Shown here one piece after another: positions 54,829 to 64,000 of a stretch of 64,000 nucleotides of DNA. This DNA is from Lepas anatifera (Eukaryota; Arthropoda; Thecostraca; Lepadidae). The notes beneath the pieces are model-generated. The model did no database searches. It was given only the letters and a program-made list of their open reading frames with translations, and was not told the DNA's origin. Position 1 is the first letter of the stretch; each line of letters begins with the position of its first letter. Position numbers and translations under genes: made by a program. The stretch lies in assembly GCA_034440635.1 (NCBI GenBank), contig JAOTON010001681.1, positions 327,501 to 391,500 of the forward strand. The letters are read 5' to 3'.

Positions 54829-55906
54829 TTTTCACTACCCCTGCGCATGACGTAAAATTGTTGTTTCCAAAATTTAAAGCAAGACTCCCCTTACCTGCTC
54901 TGGTGGTTGCCTCCTAACTGGACTGATGGACCTTCCGATTTAGGCTTTCTACCACGACAAATGGTGGGGTACAAGATTGGGGGCGGTGCCGCCTTTTGGG
55001 GCCTTCGGGGTGAAGGCTCCGAGCTACGGTGCAGGAGCTTCAATAATCATACTGAGAGTGGAGAACATGGCCAAAAGTTTTAACAAACGTGATTAATGCT
55101 CTAAGGCTCCTCGACGGTTTCAGGCCAGTGTTTTGCCCACCGGGATCATCAGTCAATATCCTAGCCTTATCCGAAAAACTAAATCAGGTAAAAAGTGACG
55201 TGGGCATATTTAGGCTTGCGGCTTTACGAATTACCCGGAAAGAAGCAGTCTAATCCTCCAACGGCGGGGGGGGGCACATGAGGATGTACCAGGGGATATA
55301 AGAAATTGGGGCTGGCGGGCACTCGGCTGAAAAGGGCCGTCTTTGTATCACCATTGTATGTCCGAGTCACCGAAAGGGCGCCTAAAAGGCACAACCTGTA
55401 GTCCACCACCAAGGGGCACCTGAGGGTTCCCAGTTAGTGAGTTGGCGACACGCCCCTCCTGCTTTCCCTTCTGCCCGCCTGAAAAAGATGTTAGTTTCTG
55501 ACAACTCAGATTATTTGGGACCTTGTCCTAAAGTGTACATGTAGTAAATGTGTTGGAAATGACTACTGTAACTACTTACTTGCCAGGTGAGTTCTCCCCA
55601 AATTTGTGATTTCGGACTTCATTGACGATCAGAATCAATATACCTTTATTTAAAGGTAGACTTGGCGGGGATTCCTTCCAAAGCAATAAAGACAATGTAT
55701 CCGCCAATGCCTCCCTCCCTGTCGTCGCCAAGTCGAGGCCCTCCCACATCCCACACCCGTGGCGCGATCCGTTGCCGCTCTCCGATTTTCGTCTTCTGCC
55801 GCCCATATCCCCGTTGCAGTGTCGGCGCTTCCATAGAGGCACATTTAGCACTAGCTAGCCACTTTGACTGTCGAAGTGGAGCGCAAAATATAATTCGACT
55901 CGATGT
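54829..55906. other. No recognisable gene
   Basis: Several 60-90 residue frames overlap on both strands at 55576-55910, a sign of GC composition more than coding. No motif, splice-supported exon or terminal repeat was found. Confidence 0.4.
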
Positions 55907-56926
55907 TTAACACGCGTCCCGCTGGGGGGGGCGAAATTCGCCCCAACCTGGTTTTCTTCAGATAACGCAAAAACGAAGAGACGCAGAGCAACGAAACTTA
56001 CAGTACCTTATCCCTGACAAAATTTGGTCAGATGTGTACCAAATTTGTTAAAAATTTGGTCAGATTGTAAAATTTAAGTTAAGGTCATGTCAGGTCAAGG
56101 AGCTATTCTCAAAACCTAAAATCACTAGTTTGAAGCGGCGCCCAGGGAGCATCAGCGAACCGATCAGTTTCAAACTTCCACAATATGATAAAGTCATTAG
56201 GGTCTACAAATCTACTGTCTCAGAATTTCAATATTGTTGACCTAAGGTGGGGTCAATTTTTGCTCACCCCATTATAAGTCTGGTGAAAAATAGTTTGGGC
56301 TCGTTTTCAGTAAATACTGGAGAGATAAAGCTGAAAATCCTCAAACCGTCTATTCAAACCACGATCATGACCATATAATTGAGGTTTTGAGCATATGACC
56401 TCTCAAAGGTCATGCCAGGTCACGCGAGCATAGTGTGATTGTTTTGCCAATGAATTCTCACCAAATTGAGATAAAGCTCCCATTTTGCTTTTATTGTGCT
56501 TATATTGTCACGGGGAGTCGATTGATATGCAGCATGACCATACCAGGTCACTCTGATCCTGACCTAGCTCGAGGTCAGGTAATTTTCACTATTTGACCTA
56601 GCAAGGTCATATTATACATCATTCGATTCGCCGCGATGAGAGAAATCCAATGATGTATAAATATTTGCTCTAGCTTCCCTGAGGGAAAATCTAGAGGGAA
56701 ACGTACACTGCTCTGTTGTAAGCCTATGGAACCTTCTTTGACCTATGCTGACCTTAATATTGACCTGACTTAAAAATTATTCGTATAAAATCTTATCGTC
56801 TCGTCAAGAGCTTTCAAAGGCCATCCGTAATTTTCCTTTAGCGTGGGGAATGAGATACGGAGGGGGCGAAAAACGCCCCCCCAGCGGGGCGCGTCATGCC
56901 AGGGACCCAAGCGGGGCGCGTGTTAA
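55907..56926. mobile_element. TTAA-flanked element, family T4
   Basis: TTAA at 55907-55910 and 56923-56926 bounds CACGCGTCCCGCTGGGG and the inverted GCGGGGCGCGTG. The interior has many AGGTCA/TGACCT hexamers. These include TGACCTAGCAAGGTCA at 56594-56609 followed by ATTATACATCATTCGATTCG at 56611-56630, as in T1 and T3. No transposase is encoded. Confidence 0.87.
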
Positions 56927-57397
56927 GCTACAGAGGATATTCCTTTTTCGGATTACTTCGTCATAGAGTGAATGATTTGTATCTCTGACAGTCCGCGTAC
57001 GGCAGCGCAAACCATCAACAAATGCGAGGTGAGGCACTTCGCGATTCAGCTGAATCTCCCTAAGCCTGTGGCGAATCTAACATGTGTTTTTTTATTGACA
57101 TCTCCAATACCTCATGCATTCGGACAGGAGTACTGACTCGTTAAAACAGCTAATTAGGCATACCTAGTCCTCTATTACCCTGATCTAAGCTGGCCCAAGG
57201 CATACTTAGTCCTCTATTACCCCTGGCTAAGTATTTCTGGCACGCGCGCTGCTACTCCTTATGACCTAGACGACAGCTGATTTGTTTATTGACATTCTTG
57301 TATTCACGGATTTCTAGCCTTCTCGAGTGCGGTACAGTTGTTTGGCAATTATTGGAAATATATGTGATTTGTGAAACCCTTATGAAGGATGTGAGTC

Positions 57398-57691
57398 ATG
57401 GCAACAAATCTGGTGGATGAATTTCTAGAAAAAAATCCGTTCTCGAATCGATCGTACCCGGAGAAATTGTACGTCATAAGAAATGAAGTGCCGAAGCTGT
57501 CCTTGACATGGCAAGCCCTCGTCAGCAACTTGCCCTTCTCGGCTTACTTACCTACCTACCTATCCTTGAATCTTTCCTTTTACCTACATACTGTTTGCAT
57601 AACTGTTCCCACAACCCACCGAAAAATGTTTTTTCTTTTGCCCCGCTCTCGAGCTAAATTGCCGGATCTGCCCCTGTCCCCTATCAGGTAA
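57398..57691 (+). CDS. Unassigned open frame, possible first exon or transposase fragment
   Basis: A 97-residue frame starts MATNLVDEFLEKNPFSNRSY. The first 40 residues look protein-like. After that it runs into CCTACCTACCTA low-complexity sequence, so an exon end or a broken transposon gene is likely. I cannot assign a family and see no clear continuation. Confidence 0.25.
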   Translation: MATNLVDEFLEKNPFSNRSYPEKLYVIRNEVPKLSLTWQALVSNLPFSAYLPTYLSLNLSFYLHTVCITVPTTHRKMFFLLPRSRAKLPDLPLSPIR

Positions 57692-59518
57692 AACGCATTG
57701 GCGACCTCCTTACCTCCTTACCTAGAAGCTGGCATCATAATGTTCAAGCGCCACCACCAGGGTAATAGAGCACCTCCACTGGCTCATTACTGAGCAATCT
57801 TGGATATACCAATATCATTTCATGAAAATCTGTTGATGCCCTCGACTCATAGGTGGATCCAGGGGGGGCAAGAGGGCACGTGCACCCCCACCCCGATAGA
57901 CCCTCTCGGTGCCCCCTGAAATGGTCACGGCGCCCCCTGAAAGGTCGATGGGGCCCCCCCTGAAATGTCAGTTCCCACCCACCAACTTCGCGATGCGAAC
58001 CAACAACACCCCATCCCCACCCCCAGGATGCGAAAATCGGCGCCCACCGATAGGGTTTTGCGCCCATCTGATAGGTTTGCCGGTCAAAAGTGGCGCCCCC
58101 CGGACGGATGGCACTCCCCCGAAGGTGTCCTCCCCGATCGGCAATCCCGAATTCGCCTATGCCTCGACTCCCCGCTTCCAATACTAAAATCAGGTTTCAT
58201 CGCCCGTTATCCACCAAAACGCGCCCGTTTCAGTTTTTCGGCCCATTACTGGAAGCATTTGTATCTCTAGTTGGGTTCCGGCGCGAGCGTGAAATTGCCA
58301 GCAATCAATGATCAGTCGGCGCGCTCCGCCCGGCGGCCTGGGTCCACAGTTAGATACCTTTACTTTACCACGAGATTCCTTTGTGCCGTTGTGAATTTCA
58401 TGACGTCACCCCTTCATTACCCTCTCCTGGTAGCGATATGGTATCTGTTTGTTTTGTATGTTTTCCGGCGCGGTAGTTGCCTTTGTCTTGTCGGAGAGAG
58501 AGTGAGAGGCATCGCGTCTGTTCTACATTTACAGGCATTGGCGTCTGTTGTATTTTTTAATGTTCGTCGGAATTTTGCATGTTTTAATTTCGTGCTCGGA
58601 TGGGGGGAGATGGACGGGGTTAAACAAGTGAACGTATATAAAAATATACAGGGATAAATCCAATTAGATACTTCCAGAAGTTCGAGGAACATGTAAAGCC
58701 TGTCCCAGAGGAGGCTCCAGTATGATGTATGCTTTGTTTTCAAAATTATTTCCTGTAAAATTGACACCGCCCCCCCTGCTCAGAGCCATGTACATTACAT
58801 GTACCTCAGCAGTGAACCAGGGCTATGAGAGAGCAATTCAGTCATGTTCTGGTGTCATGTGGAAACAAGGTGTTCCTCACCTAATTGTAAAATAATACCA
58901 CTCTCTTAACCCAACATTGGCAGGTTTTAAGTCAAGTGTAAGGAAACAAATACAAAACCATCCATTTTCAATTATAAAGTGGTGGTAGATATTATTGTTG
59001 TGAAGTGAGGTGAAGTGAATTTTTTTGCTGTCCATTTTAAAGATTTCCATGTATACCATTTTATTATCTTTACAGGCATTTCAGTGTTCTCCTTATCTGC
59101 TGCTGTGATCAAATTCAAATGTGTGGTCGCAGCCTGATTCAGCTGTCTGGATGGCAATAGGCAATGGGAACTTAGGGGATGGTCCAGGCCCTCTTGCGAA
59201 CATCCGTGTGCTTTTGATGCCAGGTGCTTTGTCAAAAATTACCCAAGACAAGGGTTGAAACACCTGAGTCATAATTGTCCATAAAAGAACAAGGCAATAA
59301 TAGCACATTGGGCACATTTTTCTTACATCATTTTTCCTGGGTATTTTTCAAGGCCAGTAGGTATTTTCTGGAAAAATGTCTGGCACCAAAAGCTCTTGGA
59401 TTTTCGCAAGAGGGACCATTTCCTAAGGTTCAATCTGCTTTTTGTCAATCCATATCCGGTCAGGTCTGGCAGCACATGGCAGGGTGATGGTAAAGACTTT
59501 CCTTACAGTGCAGATGTA
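57692..59518. other. hAT-like GC-rich end, then unassigned DNA
   Basis: At 57851-58150 AGGTGGATCCAGGGGGGGCA, GGGCACGTGCACCCCC and GGCGCCCCCTGAAATGGTC-type units resemble the left end of the element at 16289. The remainder (58180-59518) holds only short unrecognised frames. Confidence 0.45.
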
Positions 59519-59526
59519 AGGGAGAG

Positions 59527-60599
59527 CCAGACTGCAGAACAAGGCGGATTTTGACGAGATCTCGTTGGGGCAGCCTCGGGCAGACCTACCGATTTGGGGC
59601 AGCTTTTGGTCGAGCTTGGGGCAGAGGGGGCTCTTGGGGCAGGTTGTAGTACTTGGGGTAGCAGTCAGTCTGGGTAATCACAGATGGAAGAAGAAAAATA
59701 AAGAAAAGAAACGAAAATCATTAGTTAAACTTGCGCTGGAAAAGTTAATTTGTCTCAAAAGCGTCATATTTGTCATCAAACGAAGTATGGTTCAAAGATA
59801 CCAGATAAAGGAATTTCTTAATTGATGTAAAGTTCCTGGAAGTGAGTAAGAAAATCAGACAATGGGTGCCTTCAAAAGTTATATCTAGAATTATTTTCTA
59901 ATTTTGTAGTATAAACTTAACTTTAGTTACATAAAACAATCAAAGAACGCAAAATACAATTTCCTGTATATAGTTTTTTGTATTTCCTCCGCAGTTTTTG
60001 GTCGCCAAAGGCCGGCTAATCATGCCAGCCCCTGCCAAGAACGAATGCCGGTCCATGATTTGACGTCACATGGGCGTAGGAGGATCTTTCTTCGGTTGGT
60101 TCTTTGAAAATATTCCAAGTTCTGCGATGCGTTCATGTAAATGTGGGAAAACAAAAGGGAACAAATGTTTTAGCCGTGAAAAACATGTTATTTGCATATA
60201 ATTGTCAATTGAAATATTTTTAATAACATCGATTGATACGGCTTGAAAGCAGGGCAAATGATGTCACTGGGGCGAAAAGACTTCGCTCTTAAATATAGGT
60301 ACCTTTGAATAAAGGTATCTTTGAAATCGTGCATCATCAATGCATGATAGCTGCTGTACGCACTGTACGTGAGTTTCTATTGCTTTGGTACGTGGAGCGT
60401 CGTGAGTACGTCGTCTCGTCGGGTCGGATGTACGGTTGTATTTTATTTATTGGTGTCTCGTCTAAAATGGAGCAAATAAAACTTGTATCGGTAAAATATG
60501 ACCCCCTTTGAGGAGTCTGGCCCGCAACCAATTTCTGCCCCGATTGGGGCGGCTTTGCTGCCCCAGCGCCTCGTCAGTCACCTGCCGTTCTGCAGACTG
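59527..60599. mobile_element. hAT-like non-autonomous element, 1.07 kb
   Basis: A perfect 8-bp repeat AGGGAGAG (59519-59526 and 60600-60607) flanks ends CCAGACTGCAGAAC and GTTCTGCAGACTG. Near the ends GTTGGGGCAGC and GCTGCCCCAGC extend the inverted repeat. A short TTGGGGCAG tandem lies at about 59570-59660. It encodes no transposase. Confidence 0.8.
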
Positions 60600-60859
60600 A
60601 GGGAGAGTAGTCTGCAGAGGGTAAAACGTTTGTGTTATTAAACAAAAAGCTGTATTGAATTTTAGAAAAATTATTCATTAAAAAAATTTTCATAATACAA
60701 CAATTATTATTTAAACTAAATTGTATATTTATGTGAAGCTGTGCTTAAATAAATCGTCCTCTCCACTCTGTCCCCGAACACCAGAATGCCCCTCAGAAAT
60801 TTGGACTCGTGCGCCGTAGATCAAAGCAAACTGACGTGCCATCCGCCCGCGGCGTCGCG

Positions 60860-61015
60860 CTCCCCCGCCGCTCGCCGCGTTTCCTCCGCCGTTGCGCCGC
60901 GCTCCCTCCGCCGTTACATCGGGCTCCCTCCGCCGCTGCGTCGCACCCACTTTGCCGCTGCGTTGAGCTTCCTCCGCCGCTGCGTCGCGCCCCCCCACCG
61001 ATGGGTTGTGCGCGC
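60860..61015. repeat. 24-bp GC-rich minisatellite
   Basis: Units near GCTCCCTCCGCCGCTGCGTC repeat about six times at 24 bp. Being in phase with codons they create arginine/alanine-rich frames on both strands that are not gene-like. Confidence 0.75.
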
Positions 61016-61770
61016 TCCGCTGCGCCCCTGGCCTCGTCGCCGTCGCGAGTGCCCCAAGCTCTGGTGTCCCTGTTCACCTCGTCCTCCCTAAGGAGTGTCT
61101 TTTAAATTTAACTCCAGCCACTTGTCTTTCCTATGACTGTATCTTCCCAGTGTTTTGTATCGTTTAACAATTGTGCTTTGTGTGATTTGAATATACATGT
61201 ACGGATTCAAAACAGACATTAGTGGTGTGCTAGAAATGTAGACCCCCCCACGTCGGTCGTCAGCCTCCCGTACTCCGTCTGTGGCTCGCTCTTCCACTAC
61301 TCCCCCTCCCGTACATGCCCGCGTTCCCGCGTCCGTCCTCTCGGAGCCCTCGTACGCGGCTACCGTTCCGCTCACCACGCATACTCCGTTCACAAATCGC
61401 CGTCCATTGTGTTCTATCTTCTTTTCTCGAATCCCCATGTATTTCTTCACTCGCCTATGTTCGTACTCCGGCGTTCCTCATTTTCTTTCAATCCTGTCTT
61501 GTTTTCCTTCTGACTTGTGTTGTGTATGAGATGTGGCGTACCTGAATACATGTTCGAAAACAATTTTTACTGAAATTATACATCATATGTATTGACAGGC
61601 TTCATTCTCTTTGTTCCAGTAGACATTGTCACTAAGTTTCTTAAATTATTTTCTCGAATCCTCATGTATCTCTTCGCTCTCCCATGCTCGTTTTCCGTCG
61701 TCCCTCATTTTCTTCCAATCCTGTCAAGTGTTTTTGTTCTGACATGGGTCGTGAATGGGATGTGGCGTAC
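61016..61770. repeat. Unassigned DNA with a duplicated segment
   Basis: CTTTCTTCTCGAATCC...CCTCATTTTCTTYCAATCCTG and GATGTGGCGTACCTG occur at about 61420-61545 and again at about 61650-61770, a diverged tandem duplication of about 230 bases. The first copy serves as the unoccupied site for the element at 61771. Confidence 0.65.
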
Positions 61771-63532
61771 CTGGGCCCCATTTCATAAAAGGCGTAACTT
61801 ATGCTTATAGCGTAGAAGTAGCATAATGCAGCGTAGAAAGTGAATAATACACCACAATCTTGTTTCACAAAAATGCAGCGTAAAATACAACTACTTGCAA
61901 AGTTACGCTGCTCTAAACTACGCTGTACTGGAATGCAGCGTAGAATATTGCCAATATTGTTTCATATAGCAGACAACATGTACGTTGAATATGTAAAACA
62001 CTCCTGAAAAGTTATGCAAGATATAGCAGCGTAACATTTAACAGACAATGAAGCAAAACATGAAAAATATATAATTTTGCCACCCCGTGGCGCAGCTGGC
62101 AAAGGCGCCACGCTTGGGTGTGGAAGGCCCCTGGATCAAGGCTGACCTGTGGCAGCCTTTTCCGCGGCCGCCTCCTACCCGAAATAGCGGTACACTGGGG
62201 AGTGCGCGCCGCAGCAGTGGAATCAACGCCGTGCCAGCCGGCGTCCTGTTTGTGGGTGCACGGGCCTGATCGGCCTTTAAGTGATCCACCGGTCTGGTCT
62301 CCGCCCGCGGCCCTCATGTGAGGGCTCGGCCTGTGCCGGGCGCTGCGGCGGGAGACCGGAGCGCCTATGGCCCGCCGAGTGCGGTGCCGCTGTCCCGTTA
62401 GGGTGCCGGCAATGGAAACTTCCGCTCTGTCATAGTGTGGTGCGTTGTTGAATGAGACTAGCTCTAACACAAAATGTTCCCGGAAGGGAACCAAAATATT
62501 AAAGAAAAATATATATATAATTTCTTATAAAATTCTGAATCTGGGGCAAAATTAGGTAGTGTAGTGAAGGGCAAAAAGAGTCATTAATGTAAAATAAACT
62601 TAAATAAAAAAGGTGTGCAAGTTCTTCCTTGCACAGGTATGAAGTGCAAGTTGCACATGCCAAATTGAGCTGATATGTAGAGTTCTATGGCCATTTGGTA
62701 TGCCAAAAATTATGATAGCTATTGATGCAAATACACAGGAAAGCTGACATTGATTTTTACTTTAGACTTTCTGCCGTTACTGTTATTTTACAGTCTAGTG
62801 AGGACAGAACCCTAGATAGGCTGCCACTGACAAAGTGTTATATGGAGTCTATGGAGGGTAAAAATTCAATTTAAGGTATCTGTCACCAATAAAATCCAAG
62901 TATCTCTACTGAGGCCTCTGGCGAAAATTATGATATACCTATGTACCTAAGTACCAGCATCTTGATCTAGTTATTCTTCAAAGATGTTTACTCACTATTC
63001 CTTTCCCAGTTTCACGAAATTATAAGGTTCACAGACCTTTCACAGTTCACTCATGATTAGTAAACACAATTCACCTCAAATTCCACTGAACTACACTCGC
63101 ACAACAATACAATAACCCTTTTTAGGGCCTTCTTGACAGTAACAACCTAAAAAATGGGGTACTGCCAAAAACAAATACATCGTGTTTTTATTGTGTCAGC
63201 TGTTAGTGCATCTTCCTCCGCAGTAATTGTAAAAGTGCATTAGAAACTTAAAAATCGAATAAAAGCAAATAAGTACCATAATTTTATTCAAATAATTCAT
63301 TGAAAAATACATATGCCCTTTTTAATGTAAATAAAGCAGTTATATGCCATATTCGAAAGGGGTAATTCCATTCTGGAATTGGGCGTAATTCACGCTGCAT
63401 TTGATATCTACGCCGCTTTCGCGTGAATGTCACCGCTCTTTGTGAAACGTGATTCTGAGTACGGCGTAACTTTGCAGGTGAATGTGGTGTAAAACATGCT
63501 GCATTTCTACAACTTTTATGAAATGGGGCCCT
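61771..63532. mobile_element. 1.76-kb element with GGGCCCCATTTCATAAAA inverted ends
   Basis: The left end GGGCCCCATTTCATAAAAG and right end CTTTTATGAAATGGGGCCC are inverted repeats. The left sub-terminal region has many GCAGCGTA motifs and the right has related TACGCTGCAT. The empty copy at about 61536-61552 reads GTACCTGAATACATG, and the filled site reads GTACCT|GGGCCC and GGGCCC|TGAATACATG. The duplication is therefore at most 1-2 bp. It encodes no clear protein and carries a SINE. Confidence 0.78.
62080..62498 (+). mobile_element. tRNA-derived SINE with LINE-type tail
   Basis: GTGGCGCAGCTGGCAAAGGC gives an A box near the start and CTGGATCAAGG a degenerate B box. The last 150 bases match the tail of the LINE remnant at 7033-7185. 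GAAAAATATATAATTTT-like flanks on both sides form an imperfect target duplication. It is inserted in the 61771-63532 element. Confidence 0.75.
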
Positions 63533-63611
63533 GAATACATGTTTGAAAGTACTGAAATGACATGGGTGCCTTGCCAAAATCATCGAAATGACATGATAAG
63601 TGGATGTGAAT

Positions 63612-63877
63612 GAATTACATAAATATAAAGGACTTCTCCACTAGTGAAAATGATAAACGTTCGGAGCTTTCGGCTATATTTATCAGCCTTCGTCAGCGAG
63701 TGGTCGGATCGATCGGTGGACATCGGAAGACAAGTCTCTTCGTTTTCTCGTTTTCCCGAAGACAAGTCTCACGAATCGATCCGACCACTCGCTGACGAAG
63801 GCTGACAAAATAAAGCCGAAAGCTCCGAACGTTGTTCATTTTCACTAGTGGAGAAGTCCTTTATATTTATGTAATTC
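63612..63877. repeat. Long inverted repeat (foldback element)
   Basis: Arms of about 100 bases (GAATTACATAAATATAAAGG through TCGTCAGCGAGTGGTCGGAT, and the reverse complement to GTAATTC) are separated by a loop of about 60 bases. That loop contains a GAAGACAAGTCTC direct repeat. Folding would give a near-perfect hairpin. Confidence 0.88.
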
Positions 63878-64000
63878 TTTGAAAGTAAATATTTACAGAA
63901 ATTATACACCTGCATTAGCAGGCTTCACAGTTAACATTATCATTAAATTCCTTATACTTCAAATTTTTGGGATGCACACATATTCACATGTGCTCTTATG

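Noticed and set aside
54560..54917. Arg/Glu and Ser/Leu repeat proteins
   Set aside because: They are translations of a CT microsatellite.
60793..61091. Overlapping alanine/arginine-rich frames on both strands
   Set aside because: They come from a GC-rich 24-bp tandem repeat, and both strands are equally open.

Overview
The window is nuclear DNA from a multicellular animal, most likely a marine invertebrate. It contains one spliced gene with GT-AG and GC-AG introns, APE-type LINEs, a Ty3/gypsy element, tRNA-derived SINEs, many short DNA transposons and large minisatellite blocks. No prokaryotic operon, CRISPR array or rRNA gene is visible. The species cannot be named from the sequence.

The only host gene I can fully support is a ubiquitin-conjugating E2 of the UBE2E class on the + strand. 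It has four coding exons between 45487 and 53881 that join in frame into a 196-residue protein with an intact catalytic cysteine. Intron 2 starts with a GC donor. All three larger gaps around it (upstream flank, intron 2, intron 3) are filled with repeats, and a 27-bp minisatellite stops 7 bases before the ATG.

Layout. 1-1.5 kb: a 20-22 bp GC-rich tandem repeat. 2.4-2.6 kb: a small hAT-type MITE. 2.65-5.7 kb: duplicated non-coding modules holding a TTAA-flanked element. 6-7.2 kb: a SINE and a LINE remnant. 7.2-9.1 kb: a satellite of about 133-170 bp units. 9.86-28.4 kb: a nested stack in which a LINE is split by a TTAA element, that element is split by a gypsy retrotransposon, the gypsy is split by a hAT-like element expanded into satellite, and that is split by a second LINE. 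29.1-30.2 kb: an uninterrupted copy of the same TTAA element, which gives the empty-site reference. 30-37 kb: MITEs, a SINE, a homopolymer block and otherwise featureless DNA. 37.9-45.5 kb: 42-, 32- and 27-bp minisatellites. 45.5-53.9 kb: UBE2E with intronic transposons. 54-64 kb: a long CT microsatellite, a fourth TTAA family, two more terminal-inverted-repeat elements, a SINE and a foldback element.

The TTAA elements (four terminal types, about 0.83-1.03 kb) are GC-rich at the ends and dense in AGGTCA/TGACCT hexamers inside. Three of the four types share an internal core although their ends differ. This, the nested stack, and the conversion of hAT ends into satellites are the most unusual structures here. 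I see no complete new protein-coding system. Most long open frames outside UBE2E and the retroelements come from tandem repeats whose unit is a multiple of three, or are shadows.
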